Part shown: positions 14,151 to 25,959 of the stretch, piece by piece
How the letters are laid out: every line of letters begins with the position of its first letter
How positions within the stretch are numbered: the stretch's first letter is position 1
Assembly (NCBI GenBank): GCA_015698045.1
Contig: BLAL01000043.1
Span: 1,880,234 to 1,944,233, forward strand
DNA from: Rhizophagus clarus
Lineage: Eukaryota > Glomeromycota > Glomeromycetes > Glomerales > Glomeraceae
Reading direction: 5' to 3'
DNA length: 64,000 nucleotides
The notes under the pieces: model-generated
Told to the model about the DNA's origin: nothing
What the model saw: only the letters and a program-made list of their open reading frames with translations
Databases searched by the model: none
Translations under genes and position numbers: made by a program

Positions 14151-14639
14151 CATATGTTGTGTGTCAAGTGTCGATTTGCATCATATGCAGCTGACGTTGG
14201 CGTGCGTCAGACGTAGATTGATATGGCTTGTGATATAAAATACGCAAAATTAATTATGTCCGGTCGGTTGTAAATTTTGGTCATATGCAAAATAGCAGTC
14301 TCCTAAAGACTCTAAAAAAAAATATTGGGCTAAAAGGTCGGGTGATGTAAATAAGATCAGGCCAGTCAAGCTAAACCTTAACCAACCTCAACCTCAACCG
14401 ACCAGGCCTTCTATTAATCATGCTAAAAAAATATGTTAGTCTTATGAAAAACACATTAATAAATTACCAGTTTTTTCAGGTAAATTTACAATATTTAATT
14501 TCACATAGATTAAATTAGCCATAAAACTTTCGCAATATGTGTATTTTATTAGTAAATTTTTATTATAGGAGAAATTTATTGTGTGATTGACGCGCGTCAG
14601 CTGCATCCGACGCAAATCGACACTTACGCACAACATATG
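14151..14639. mobile_element. 489-bp MITE with about 50-bp terminal inverted repeats and TA duplication
   Basis: The left end begins CATATGTTGTGTGTCAAGTG and the right end is its imperfect reverse complement, ending ACAACATATG. Similarity extends about 50 bp inward through TGTCGATTTGC and GCAGCTGACG. Each side is bordered by TA (14149-14150 and 14640-14641), the target duplication typical of Tc1/mariner-like elements. There is no coding capacity, so it is a non-autonomous miniature element between the Pil1-like and MCD4 genes. Confidence 0.8.
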
Positions 14640-14946
14640 TAAACAACCTCAAATTTGAAATATACACTTTTTTCACATGACTTTCATAGAAAATATTATT
14701 GAACATTGGTTTTGTTATGTAAATGGAGTAATAATTTTAAGAAAGAACTTATAATTCCTCTTTTTGTTATACAAGATCCAAATTGTTAAATGCATATATG
14801 ATATATCCCATTTTATTCATTTTATTAATCATTATAATAATTATATTCTGTGCTGGGTAGTTTAAAAAAAAAAAAAAAAAGAAAGAAAAAAAAAACAGTA
14901 ATAATAATTTTATTTAAAGTCTTTATAAATTAGGAACATTACATTC
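14640..14946. other. Spacer downstream of MCD4
   Basis: This AT-rich 3' flank of MCD4 carries an A-rich run at 14,864-14,895. No feature beyond low complexity is seen. Confidence 0.4.
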
Positions 14947-17900
14947 TTAATCATTCTTCTCCCCCTTTTTTTCTTTTTCTTCATCTTCTGGTATAATAAC
15001 TTTTCCAACTAAAACTTCACTCAATAAAAACAATAAAATCATGAACAAAACAAATAAACTACTAATAACAAAATGACTTATAGTAGTACCGATTTCTAAC
15101 CAACTACCATCATCCCTGACCAAGTAAAAAAAATTTAAAGTCATAATGTCAGATATTGATAATACTAATAAAAATAAACTAAACGGGGATAATCTAATTG
15201 ATTTGTTTAATATATAAAATACTGATGATACGATAAAAAAAGGTATTAATATTTTTAATATTAATAATCCTCCCATTAAGAATGGATTAAATATTGTTGT
15301 AAGTCTATAAACACTTTGTAATGAAAATGAACCTAAACTTGCTACATTACCTGTACCAAAAAACCCTACTTTAATAAAAAATAAAAATATTAATGAGATT
15401 CTTGAATCTCTCATTTCTAATTTACGATAACTTTCTTGTTCTTGTTGTTTTTGTTTTGATTGTTCCAATAAAAATAATTTACGTTCAATTTCTAACCAAA
15501 ACAAAAGTGTTTGTGTTAAGAAATAATAAAATAATACTTCATACGAAATACTAAGTATAACAAATAATGGTGCAAATGCTAAAGAAATTGTGGTAAGCCT
15601 TTTTAAATAATGTTGTTTTCTTCTTAACCCATAAAAGAATGGTGTTGCCGTGGAAATACCTGTTTAAAGAAAATATTACTTAATACAAACCCATTAATCC
15701 AATTAAAGATAAAAAATGCATACTCACCCAATATTATCCAGGCAATATATTGATTTAAAACCGGAAGTCCAGCTCTCGATTTCAATTTATTAGTCGTATC
15801 ATAAACTATTATAATACTCAGAGCGACCAATGATAACTATAAAAAATGTAGAAAATTATAAAATAAATAAAAATTGTAAGTTTATATAAGTTAAATTCTT
15901 ACCTGAAATATTATCATTGTCTTTGAGTCATGATCTTTTCCTGTTATATATTTAGTACTTTTAACCATCGAATTAATTCCCGTGATGAGAATCAAGATTC
16001 CGCCATAAACCCTAAAAGAAATTTCAAGAAAAGATTCTAGAATCACAAAAAGAGAAAGAAAATATTATATTAATAAGACTACTTACACTAACAAAATATC
16101 TTCTCCTTTTTCCACAGGCAACAATGTAAAAATACCCGATGCCAAACATGACATTGACCAATAAAATAAAAGTAATTTGTTTTCGGATCGAAAACTTGAT
16201 GGCATGATTAGTGGCCATAACGCTCCTAATACAAAACACCCGCTCAAAATGCTACGTTCAAAATAACTGTATACCTATAAGAAAAAAAATAGATAAATTA
16301 TTTATACATTATCATTCATATATTTAGAATTCACTTACGAAAATTTCCAACGCGATAATATGTCCAATTATGTATCCTATAAGTATAAAAGGACTTCGCG
16401 AACCCAAAGCTAATTTACAACTTTCCGTAAAGATTTTATAATCTAGCAAACTGTCCCAACAAAAACAAACAGCAAATATTACATATGTGTAATATGTTGC
16501 AGGTGATTCTTGTACGTACATTATTGAAATTAATATAGCTAAAGATATTATAGCTAGTATGTTTATCTAAATAAATTACAAAATAAATTAACAATTGTGT
16601 ACAATTAAGTATTAAATCATAAATTAAGAACATACATATTTAGCTATCGAATCAGAATGTTTATATGAATTATTACTGAGTGAATTGTTCGATAAGCAAT
16701 ATTCTTTTAAGGTGTATTTTAAACTATAAAAAATCCAACCCAGATATCCAACCGTCACGATAGATCTTAACATCAGCCAATCGTATCTACAAAATAATTA
16801 AAAATTTTAGTAACAAATCAGTGAGGATAAACAAAATCTAAATACAAAACTTAGACATTTACGTTTGGAAATATCTCAATCCTTCCAAGGACAGTTGTAT
16901 CAAAATTTCACATATGACTTCAGCTTCTTCATACTGTTCAGAATCAATAAGTCCTTGAATTTTGCTTAGTAAAATTTCCCTATTATGAGTAGGATTGCTG
17001 AGTGGTACGAATGGCTTAAACATTATTTCCGTTCTTTTCTTTAATTCTAATATAAAAAATAAAATAAAATAAAATAAAATATAATATATACTTTTTTAAT
17101 ATATGCTTTCTAATTAAAAATAAAATTACATGTGCTTACCATATTTAACTTGATACTGTTCAGATATTTCCTTAGCATTGACAAATAAACTTTGTGCTTT
17201 AAATAAAGGCGTATTGTCAAGATACGCCAAAGGTAATTCTCCTACAGAATTGACTGGATAATTAATTCCGATTAGGGAAGCCTATTGATAAATGTGCCTG
17301 TTAAAATAAATAAAATTTTTAATTATAATAAAGATGTTTGGATTACAATACAACATACCATAAACGGGGCAATATCTGCTTGTAAAATATCATTTCGTTG
17401 AACTTCATCTAAATGCCAATCAGCAGAAAACTCATCATGCCCAGATGGATGCGTCTTATTAGGTTTATTCACACCAGCGCCCCACGCAATTATCGGTGTA
17501 CGTGTATTGTCTGGATGTCCGTCTCCATGATTGCCTAAATTGTAAAACCTTAAGAAAATTTTTTTTTCGAATAATATATAAATTAATCTTTAAATAATCC
17601 CACCTCTGTTACTCATCCCGTGATCTGCAGTAAAAACGTAAGATGTTTTCCCATCATGTTCATAATATTCTTCAATTAATCTAACAGTTTTGTTTATTCC
17701 CTCGTCAACAACTTTAATATTATCCATATATTCTTTAGAATGAGGTCCATAGGCATGTCCATTTGTATCCAATCCCAACAAATGTAAAAATATAACAATT
17801 TGGTCATCATGAAGTTGCTGATATAATTTAGCATTAAATGACGAATTTGTAAGAAGTTGTGCTAATTGATCAAATACCCAAATATCCAATCCCTTCGCAT

Positions 17901-18756
17901 CTAATAAATATATGTGTTTATAAGTTGTTTTAGGTTGAAAATAAAAATAAAATAAAAATATTAAACTACAGAAACAAATTACTCTTACCCTCAGCAAAAT
18001 TTTCACTTTCATGACCATACATAAAAGTTTCAACTTTATTAGGATCTGAGGCCCCATCGGCGAACATTGGCAATATATCAGGTGATCCAAATGACCACGT
18101 ATGTCTGCTTTGATTGAAGACCGAATCAAATTCTACGGGATTAGCTTTCCATCCTAATCAATCAACGAATGAATTAACGAATTAAAATAAATATTTAATC
18201 AGATTAACGATAAAAAAAAATTTTCTTTTTTTACAAAACCTTTAGTTACAGCACTGACATCTTCATAGAATCCTGCGATAATAGCAACATGTCCAGGTCT
18301 CGATTCTGTAGGTACTCGAGTATGGGAAACTCCAAAAGTACCATGATTTAAAATGATATCTCTCAAAAACGGTGCCTTTGTGATTTGTTGACCTGATTCG
18401 TCCGAATGAAGCTGATACAATTTGTCTGCTCTTAATCCATCACCTAACATATCGTTTTAATATAAAATGTTGATGTATTTATCGAAAGAAGTATTACTTT
18501 TACAAAATTACAATAATTTACCTACTATAAGCACGAGTCTACTCGCTGGTGGTGGTAAGTCGACCTGTTGTAATATAATTATAAAAATAACAAAAATAAT
18601 GGTAAAAATAAATAGTAAAAAAATAACTACCTTATATGTTGTCATTCCATGCACCAAAGGCGAAGTAAAATAAATATCAAATATGCTCCATATATATGCT
18701 ACGTGAAAAATTATTCCTATAAATAAAATATTCCTTGAAGTTGCAAGGTTTGTCAT
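14947..18756 (-). CDS. MCD4: GPI ethanolamine phosphate transferase 1 (PIG-N/Mcd4)
   Basis: This ER membrane enzyme adds ethanolamine phosphate to the first mannose of GPI-anchor precursors. The ATG at 18754-18756 starts a signal-anchor and the diagnostic [15 protein letters not shown] (exon 1, 18756-18631, 42 residues). Exon 2 (18564-18522) and exon 3 (from 18443) give [15 protein letters not shown], then [20 protein letters not shown], where the Thr-Glu-Ser segment holds the catalytic threonine of this alkaline-phosphatase-like fold. [11 protein letters not shown] with the following SHGDGH supplies metal ligands, and HPSGHDEF follows. The C-terminal half has many hydrophobic segments and ends in a charged [13 protein letters not shown]. 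There are about a dozen exons with consistent GT..AG borders and no break found. An upstream in-frame GTG at 18805 is not needed. The neighbour at the 5' side is FMC1 on the same strand. Confidence 0.93.
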
Positions 18757-19140
18757 AATGAATGTATAGAGAAAGATCAATTTTTTACGCCTATTTATAG
18801 ATAACACATGTAATTCATCAATGTGTTTAGATTTGATTGGTGGACAAAAATTTCATGATCAAAATTTTTTTTTTACATCTCTTTTAGAGGGGGGAGCGAA
18901 AATCTTAGGTTACACAATTTTTAAAAAATATGATTGGTTGCACGTGACCAAGACATCTTACCTGGGATAAGCGCCTATAGTAAAAAAATATTAGCTAATA
19001 TATGTCACTGTAGTACCATTTATTTATTACTGTATAAAATCGAAAATTATTTTGATTATTATTATTTAATTTATTTTATTTATTAATTAAAATAAATTTC
19101 CTTTTAATACTACTTATTAAATTAGATACTCTAGAATTTA
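18757..19140. other. Spacer between FMC1 3' end and MCD4 promoter
   Basis: About 380 bp, AT-rich, with a GC-richer patch at 18,885-18,975 (GAGGGGGGAG, CACGTGACC) that may belong to the MCD4 promoter. No coding feature is seen. Confidence 0.35.
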
Positions 19141-19714
19141 CTACTTTTCAGTTCTTAGATGATTTACCGCTTTATCATAAAATATTCCGCCTTCGTCGGT
19201 TTCAGTATAAAGATTTTTCTCGTCAATAGTCTGTTCGTGTTTTTCTTCATCGAGTACTTTAGCAAGGGGGACTACTGGTAATTTCAAACCAACACGATTT
19301 GCTGTTAATTCAATACGTTTTTCTTCAGAGTATCCATGAATTGGATTATATAATTCCAAGAGTTCCTAAAATATTTATTTTCTTTTAATTAGTTTGTATA
19401 ACGGTGATTGAGAACCAATTTAACTTACATTATATTTTCGGTTACTTCTCAAGAAACATAATAAATCTAGTGCGTATTTCGACAAATTTTCAATCTCTTT
19501 TTTATTTGATAAATCGCGATTTTTTTGATACGTATTTATTACCTCTTCTCTCCATAATTTATTATTATTCTGATTTGTGAACTTTCATTGCGAATAAAAT
19601 AAATTATTTAGAAAGTTTTTATTTTATAAAATCAAGACTTTTTTTAAATACCTGCTTGTCAACTTCTTTTAATAATTGCCGATACGTTGACAAAATCAAT
19701 TGTTTACTGCTCAT
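19141..19714 (-). CDS. FMC1: Mitochondrial ATP synthase assembly factor FMC1
   Basis: This LYR-like matrix protein is needed for F1 assembly in yeast at raised temperature. Exon 1 is 19714-19652 (MSSKQLILSTYRQLLKEVDKQ) and ends at a GT donor. Exon 2 covers NNNKLWREE to FLRSNRKYN. Exon 3 runs to TAG at 19141-19143. The product is about 140 residues. The family signature is present in order: a short LYR-like first helix (STYRQLLKE), the second-helix LCFLRSNRKY, then YNPIHGYSEEKRIELTANRV and GLKLP. FMC1 homologues are usually 90-155 residues, so the size fits. It is divergently paired with the ICT1 gene. Confidence 0.85.
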
Positions 19715-19774
19715 TTTTTTTTTTTTAAAAAAAAAAAAAAGATCATAGTCACGTTCTTATAGAATGGATCGACC
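19715..19774. promoter_or_regulatory. 60-bp bidirectional promoter between FMC1 and ICT1
   Basis: The ATG of FMC1 (minus) and the first ATG of the ICT1-like gene (plus) are only 60 bp apart. The interval begins with a T run followed by an A run (about 19,715-19,740), a nucleosome-disfavouring poly(dA:dT) tract. Both genes serve mitochondria, so co-expression is plausible. No specific factor site is recognised. Confidence 0.55.
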
Positions 19775-20796
19775 ATGCATTTTTACAGCTTTCCAAATAT
19801 CAAAAAAAAAAAAAAAATGTTTCCAAAATCGAAATACATACGAAAAGAAACTTTTACAAAATTAGGCTCTTTCTATTCAACAAATATTTTTATAAGACAT
19901 CATTCTTTATTAACTTTGTCAAATTCAGTAACTCATACGAGAGCACAAACACAAAAACTTTTCCCTTTAATCAGAATTGTTAAAGAATTTTCATTTATAT
20001 TTCCTTTATTTTATATTATAAAAAGATCGATAGCTAGTTTAAATACCCCGAAAGAGATAGAACAAGCTGAACGATGGTTAAAAAAATTTACAAAAGAAAA
20101 AATCCCAAAAGGTAAAAATCATTTGACCATTAATGAGATTCTTTTTTTTTTTAAAAAAGCATTTTATTTTTTTAGATTTGATAACGTTTACTTTTGTACG
20201 GAGTAGTGGACCTGGTGGACAAAATGTGAATAAAGGTAAACTAATAATATTTCGGCTTTTTATATCTATTTTTTATTTAATGTTTAATATTGTGGTTTTT
20301 TAATTAATACCAAGTTAATACAAAGGTTGATATGAGATTTGATCTAAATGAAGCTACATGGATACCAGAATATGCCAGGAAAAATCTAGCAATTCAAGTA
20401 ATTCCCATTTAATAAATAATAATGATACATATCCTCCAACAATAAACTGACCATATTTCAAAATAGGAAGCAAATCGACTTAATAAAAAAGGAGAATTCA
20501 TTATATCTTCAGATAAATCCCGTTCTCAGATTAAAAATATTGAAGATTGTGTTGATAAATTGTATGAAATTATTTTGAAAGCTGCTGAAATACCAAAAGC
20601 TCCAAGTGAAGAAACTCTGAAAAGAATAGAACAATTGTATGTATAATAGTATTAAAAAAACGGATGGATGGATATGTTTTATAATACTTATTTTTAATGT
20701 ATGAGCAGGAAGAAAGCTGAAAACAATAAAAGAAGAATGGACAAACAACATAGATCAGAAAAAAAATCTTCTCGCCGCACCAAAGATTATGATTAA
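19775..20796 (+). CDS. ICT1: Mitoribosomal peptidyl-tRNA hydrolase ICT1/MRPL58
   Basis: This codon-independent release factor frees peptides from stalled mitochondrial ribosomes and is a large-subunit protein. The five exons are 19775-20111, 20176-20235, 20315-20397, 20467-20636 and 20709-20796; phases agree throughout and the product is 245 residues. FVRSSGPGGQNVNKVNTK carries the catalytic GGQ (about residues 126-128). Next come EANRLNKKGEFIISSDKSRSQ and a basic C-terminal tail ending RRTKDYD, as in human ICT1. The first 112 residues are a basic mitochondrial leader. A second ATG at 19817 lies just after a 16-A run and may be the real start. The first exon is longer than expected for the family. 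Confidence 0.9.
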
Positions 20797-21752
20797 TGTA
20801 CATATTTTGTTTATTGCGAAAATTACAAATTGGATGTAAGTACATCAAACTTCCGCTTAAAGAAAGATATCATCTTAATGAATTAATGAATCGCTAATGT
20901 ATATATCACCTTATTAACATTTTTCGATAATAACTAACATTTTTAATTATCAAATAGATTTAGTGTTTGTAGATTGATCAAGCGTTAGATAAATAATTAA
21001 GTCTATCAGAATGACAGTTGATGATTAATTAAAATAATTATTTAATTAAATAGATAATTATTATTTTGTTATTTTCGGTTTGTTAAGCACGAAATAATAT
21101 TTATAAAAATTTGTACATATTTCAAATTATTATATCATTTAAAAAGAACTAAATGTTAAAGATTAATTTTACTACATCATATTTTTAGTTTATTGAAACT
21201 TTATTTCTTATAAATATACTTTATAAACGAGAGAAAACCCTCAGCTTGTTAGTTTTAAAAAGTTTAATAAATAAATATCTCTTATAATTATAATTACCCA
21301 AGACTTAATTCTATACAAGTCAGTGATTATTATTTTTTAATTAATTAATTAATTGTTATTATTGAAAAAGGGTGTAATCATCTTTCAAAATATTTATTCT
21401 AATATATTAAATTATGTTTAGAGAGGAAAATTAAGATGAGTTCTCATTTTATTAGCATGATCATCTAACATATAATATTATAGTTTATTGTAAAAAAAGT
21501 AGCATGGCATTAGTAAGAATACTTTTCCTTTCACAATAGATTCTATTATATATAAACAAATTATATTCAAAATGAAGGTTTATTTTGATATATTTTTTTT
21601 TTTAAATTAATTAACCAATAAAATTAAAAATAAAAGTAAAGTAAAAACTATTAGTAAATCATTATTTTTTATAGTAATCTTTATTAATAGTAAGTAAAGA
21701 CTCTGAGCAATATGTGTATAGGCAATAAATAAATTTAATAATTTTATAATAG
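20797..21752. other. AT-rich gene-free segment marking the edge of the repeat compartment
   Basis: Almost 1 kb of very AT-rich DNA with no recognisable gene, RNA or long repeat. It separates the housekeeping block from the region of broken genes and repeats. Confidence 0.4.
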
Positions 21753-22332
21753 CTTTACTGTATGTGGTGGCGCTTCTTCATGCTAGCATCCATATCATCA
21801 TAGATGAGATGAACAAGAAGCTTAGCATGTGTCCACAGTATGGTATAGTTGGAGAAGGGAGCAAAGGCCGGGCAGATTATGCGATTAAGGTATTATCTCA
21901 CTTTTTTCCCTAATCATAAACTTCGTAAAATATACTAACACACAGACTTTATTCCAGAAAGCCAAGGACCTTATATGTATCACAGAACATAAACAACACA
22001 AGGTCCCCATAGGTTTCACCCAAAATATCAAGCAACTCAAGAATGCCTACGAGACGAACAAGAGGAAGAGAAAGCGGGGTAATGATGATTTTGACTACCT
22101 CTATGGTATTGTTACAACTGGATGGGACTGGCACTTCTTGTTGTACACTTCTGGTGTTATATCAAAAGATAGTAAGTTAGCGCATACCATTGAATTTACC
22201 GATGATGCTCTAAAAGAGGGTTTGGAGAAGGAGTATCAAACTCTGTATAAGGATGTTTTGAGTATAATTGTTGGTTTGTTAATGGATAGGACGTGTGTGG
22301 AAGATGTGCAGATAGAAAAAGGGTTAGGATAG
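21753..22332 (+). pseudogene. 5'-truncated Crinkler-type PD-(D/E)XK nuclease domain
   Basis: Two exons are visible: one ending at 21889 (frame open from 21722, possible acceptor AG at 21751-21752) and 21958-22332, joined in phase 0 and ending in TAG. The peptide contains YGIVGEGSKGRADYAIK then DLICITEHKQ, which fits the D...ExK core of restriction-endonuclease-like Crinkler (CRN) C-terminal domains. These are abundant in Rhizophagus, Phytophthora and chytrids as NTPase-nuclease proteins. NIKQLKNAYETNKRKRKRG and DYLYGIVTTGWDWHFLLY follow, segments I associate with the Rhizophagus members. No start codon, N-terminal header or NTPase domain is found upstream before a stop at 21719-21721, so I read it as the surviving tail of a larger gene. 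Confidence 0.6.
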
Positions 22333-22712
22333 AGAGGTATCATTTGAAAAAATAATCATGTATAATAATAGTATAGTCTTCATATATCGCAGGCTACATC
22401 CTGAACATTTGTATTTATTTTCGCATGTATTAATAAAAAATTTTTCTTGGCAAAATTTGGATGATCTAAGGTCACTAAAATCATGTGAAATTTTCCTTAT
22501 ATACATATAAGTATCATTACATATATTGAACAATTCCCTTTCTGTACAAAACATACTACAATTATGTCATCTGATCTTGAATTATTGAGATAGCGTATTA
22601 CCAACTTTACAGAAACCTTGAAAATATGAGCGATGTTGAATTGATACAGGTATGATATAAATTTCATGTCATAATGGTATCAATTTCTGTGATGATATTG
22701 TTATAATGTTAA
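22333..22712. other. Intergenic AT-rich DNA
   Basis: This is the 3' flank of the Crinkler-type remnant. No gene is seen. It grades into the GATATCG repeats that begin near 22,700. Confidence 0.35.
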
Positions 22713-23040
22713 TTTGATATCGTTACTTTATCACCATAATTTATCGCGAAAATATCGTGATGATATCTATTCAAAAGAATATCAAATCGGCACAGCCTTG
22801 ATATCATTACGATGTTGGTAATTTCAAAAAAAAAGGATGATATATTTGCGATATTGATTTGATATCGTCACTTCATCCCACAATTTATCGCCGAGATATC
22901 GTAACAACATTTATTTAAAAAAATATCTGATCGGTATAGTCTTGATATCATTACGATATTGGTAATTTTAGGGATAAAAAAAGATGTATTTACGATATTG
23001 ATTTGATATCGTCACTTCATTGCCGCAACTCATTTGTGGT
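22713..23040. repeat. Three tandem GATATCG-containing units of about 145 bp
   Basis: Units begin with TTTGATATCG at 22713, 22858 and 23002, a period of 144-145 bp; the third is truncated after about 35 bp. Each full unit also contains TTTATCGC, an AATATC-TGATCGGTATAG-like centre and TTGATATCATTACGAT. Short GATATC/CGTAACGAT inverted words within the unit would fold. Confidence 0.75.
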
Positions 23041-23223
23041 ATCGCAACTCATCTGCAATACCGCAAATATTAAACTTTTTTTTTTTTTTACAACTTTTAT
23101 ATGTATAACGTGCTGCCATATTATTAAAATAAAATTCTGATATTTTTATACGATTAAGCAAGATTACACAAAAATATACTATGGGACTTTGACTACTTTC
23201 GTATGTCGCCGCCACAGAGGTTG

Positions 23224-23322
23224 TTAAGATTGCAGTTGCAAAGGCTTCCAAATTTTAATAAGAGAATTCTTTTTACGAATTTCTTGTTCTTGTATAGGTT
23301 TATTACGATATTGAGAAGACAT
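23224..23322 (-). pseudogene. 32-codon truncated paralogue of the Q-rich ORF at 25960-26595
   Basis: The frame starts ATG at 23322 and reads MSSQYRNKP...EIRKKNSLIKIWKPLQLQS before TAA. The Q-rich ORF at 26595 starts MSSQDLDKEQGIRKKGSLIKHW. The shared MSSQ...IRKK-SLIK-W plus shared upstream DNA (TTGATCTTACCACATCATGA at about 23,440 and 26,677) shows a duplication. This copy loses similarity after the first Gln codons and stops. Confidence 0.6.
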
Positions 23323-24506
23323 TTTTAAAACTTGTTTGATGATGATTCTACAGGTTAAAATGTGAGTCAAAAATTTTTTTTTTCTTCTCATTTTTTATTA
23401 TTATTATAAATCAATTCTTTCATTCCTTATTTTTGCATTGATCTTACCACATCATGATCGAGTATGATTAATATGGTAGTCAATTTTGAAAGAAAAAATA
23501 TATTTTTTTTGATATACTTTAATGTATTTTCCATATGATTTTAGATATTGAGAATTTGGTAAGAGAAGAGTTTTTTTAATTACTACTTTAACGAAATGTA
23601 CTAACACTTGTTCTTTTTTTTAGACAGGTTCAAAGCATGGGATTTCAACTGGAGCTCAGGGGTATAGATTTCGGTAGGTATTTTATAACATTTTTTTTTT
23701 AAATCTTTTTTTTTTTAATATACTATTACTAACAGTTCGTTTCTTTGGAATTTTTCTATTTTGTAAATTATACTAGTAATTTATGTATTATTATTTAGCC
23801 GTATAATAAAATAATTTATTGGCATTTTAAAATATATTAATCATGTTCTGTCAATCTTTACAAAATTGTGAAAATTATCATAAAATGGTTTTAAATACAT
23901 TGTCAGGATGACATATTTTATGATGTTCTGGTAAGCATCAGAAATGGGTTCTAATGTGGTTTTCAAAATGATTTTTTATTATGTAAAATGTCTTTACAAC
24001 CATATTAAAATTCGAATTTTAAGTACATTTATGATATCATAAAAGTATCATACGATATCTTGAAAAAATTGCCTTGTCCAGTAAAAGTAGTCTCATTTTA
24101 TTTACGAATATATATTTTAATATACAGTATTTGAAATGTATTAGAGACATTATTCTATTCAATACATTTACTAAATTTTATCGATATGGTTAATAAATTT
24201 TTAAAATCGGAACGACTTTAATAATAATTCGTGACAATTTATCGGTAAATTGATCCACGATCGGTAGACGATTATTTGCATGATATGTTTACTATTCGGA
24301 CACAATTCAATACATTTCAGCAAAGATTAAATTATATATATATTAAGCAAAATTATTGATATGAACTTTACTTATGATTAAAAGTGTTAATAATAAAAGT
24401 ATTAATAATGTAAATATTAAGTATAATTAAGTATAATTACTAAATTATAGCTCTTCTATGCTAAATATTTACTATAAACTATTGATTGAATAAAAAAATC
24501 AAAGCG
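23323..24506. other. Repeat-flank and AT-rich intergenic DNA
   Basis: This holds the duplicated upstream block of the MSSQ family (about 23,430-23,480) and AT-rich sequence. Two short splice-bordered exon-like segments on the plus strand (about 23,545-23,561 and 23,627-23,672) encode GSKHGISTGAQGYRF, which I cannot assign. Nothing else is supported. Confidence 0.35.
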
Positions 24507-24662
24507 CTATAACATTATAAGACCATCAAGTTTCCACGAATATTTATTTTCTATCCCTTTTGTTCTTAGAGTATTAAAAATCTTCCAGAACCTTAAAGTA
24601 TTATCGTCACCACCAGCTCCAGCTACAATGTCCTCTCCATTTGGAGAAATATAAAAATAAAG
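24507..24662 (-). pseudogene. Relic of the last WD40 blade of a Cdc20/Cdh1-type APC/C activator
   Basis: On the minus strand the frame reads ISPNGEDIVAGAGGDDNTLRFWKIFN before a TAG at 24507-24509. Cdc20/Cdh1 proteins end in a WD40 blade of the form SPDG..IVTGAGDETLRFWNVF. The similarity is clear, but an extra glycine (GAGGDDN) and the absence of other blades, start codon or C-terminal IR tail show this is a fragment. Confidence 0.6.
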
Positions 24663-24740
24663 GATGTGATAAAAATGTAAAATGATACATAATAAAAATA
24701 TATTATATAAAATTTATAATAACGCTTCTCACTAGCCTCC

Positions 24741-25886
24741 TTAATTTATAATCTTCTTAGTTACTTTTTTTTTATGCTTTCTTTGCTCTCTTTCATCATT
24801 ATCATTCTTTTCGTCATCATCTTCAGGAAATGACCTTGCAGCACTTATGTAATAATGAGACAGCTCCATTGATCTTGTAATATCTATTTTATCAGTACAA
24901 GCAAAGTCCAAATTCATTGTGTATAAATCTGTATTTGCCATAAAAAAGTTGCGACGAGCTGTCTTGTCATCATCCACCTCCTCACTTAAACATCTAATCC
25001 CGTAAATAATAACATTTTGGAGCGCTCTTTCCATTTCTTCTGATAGTTCATTTGAAACACATGTCAACCACTGACGAAATATAGTTGAAACTGAAACTTT
25101 AGATTTTAACTGGGAAATATTATCGTTAGTGCAACTATTCTGATATGTGAAACCTATATTCGACTATAATTCGCTCTTCCATCCATCAAAAACTTTTCGA
25201 AAACGTTTGCCCATAAAACTAATTTTTTGTTTGTTTTCTTTCTTCTTAGAAAAATGCGGAAATAATTTACTAATTATATCTTCTATCATTAAATTTCTAG
25301 AAGAATGATCAAGGTGTCGAGTACGAAGGAATAGTGCTCTTAATTCAACGTAAATGATATCTAAGATTCATTTTGGGAGAGAATTATAATTATTTTCTAA
25401 TATTTCACTCATCTGTTTTTGACTATATTCGCGACTGGTTTTAGGTTCCGTATATTTATCTAGAACATTCGCGTTGGGTCTTGGGGAAGGACTTCTGGGA
25501 TAGTGACGTTCTTTAGTAAAATATTGAGACGGCAACTTCAAATTGTTATTTATGAGTTGTCGTTCAAAATTATCCCTATAATAAAAATAAATGGGCTCAG
25601 AACATATGAATTATAAATATTACAGATTTACTATATATATTTACATTGGAGTGCGGCTCTTCAAAGGCAGAGAACGCAGCGGAGAATGTGGTGACGTCGC
25701 CGGAGAGGATTCCAGTGATGTTATTGTTGATATGGGACTTTGACTTTTCCTGTATTTCTTGGTCATAAAATTGATATAATCGGGTAAAATTAGGCCGAAT
25801 TCATCCGCTATTTTTTTCTTAGTTTTATAGGGATCCGGAGATATATTTATTATTTCCTCAATTCTCAAGAACTCCTCTTTTAGCAT
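24741..25886 (-). pseudogene. Hypothetical protein with two in-frame stops
   Basis: Exon 1 (25886 to about 25,646) begins MLKEEFLRIEEIINISPDPYKTKKKIADEFGLILP, has a Ser/Pro-rich stretch (TSLESSPATSPHSPLRS) and ends at a GTAAAT donor. Exon 2 continues DNFERQLINNNLKLP and stays in one frame to the TAA at 24741, apart from TGA at 25368-25370 and TAG at 25164-25166. Reading through both, more than 100 coherent codons follow each stop, ending in an acidic then basic tail (EDDDEKNDNDEREQRKHKKK). I do not recognise the family. Conserved frame with two isolated nonsense codons points to a recently broken gene. Confidence 0.55.
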
Positions 25887-25959
25887 TTTGTTTACAATTA
25901 TTAAATATCAAGGTAAGTGAACTATTCATATCACAAAAAGAAAGAATAATGAATTTTAA

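Noticed and set aside
18505-18807. Upstream GTG-initiated extension of MCD4 exon 1
   Set aside because: The first ATG (18756) gives the expected Mcd4 N-terminus; the longer form would need a non-ATG start.
23545-23672. Two tiny splice-bordered segments encoding GSKHGISTGAQGYRF
   Set aside because: No neighbouring exons, start or family match; kept only as a note in the intergenic entry.
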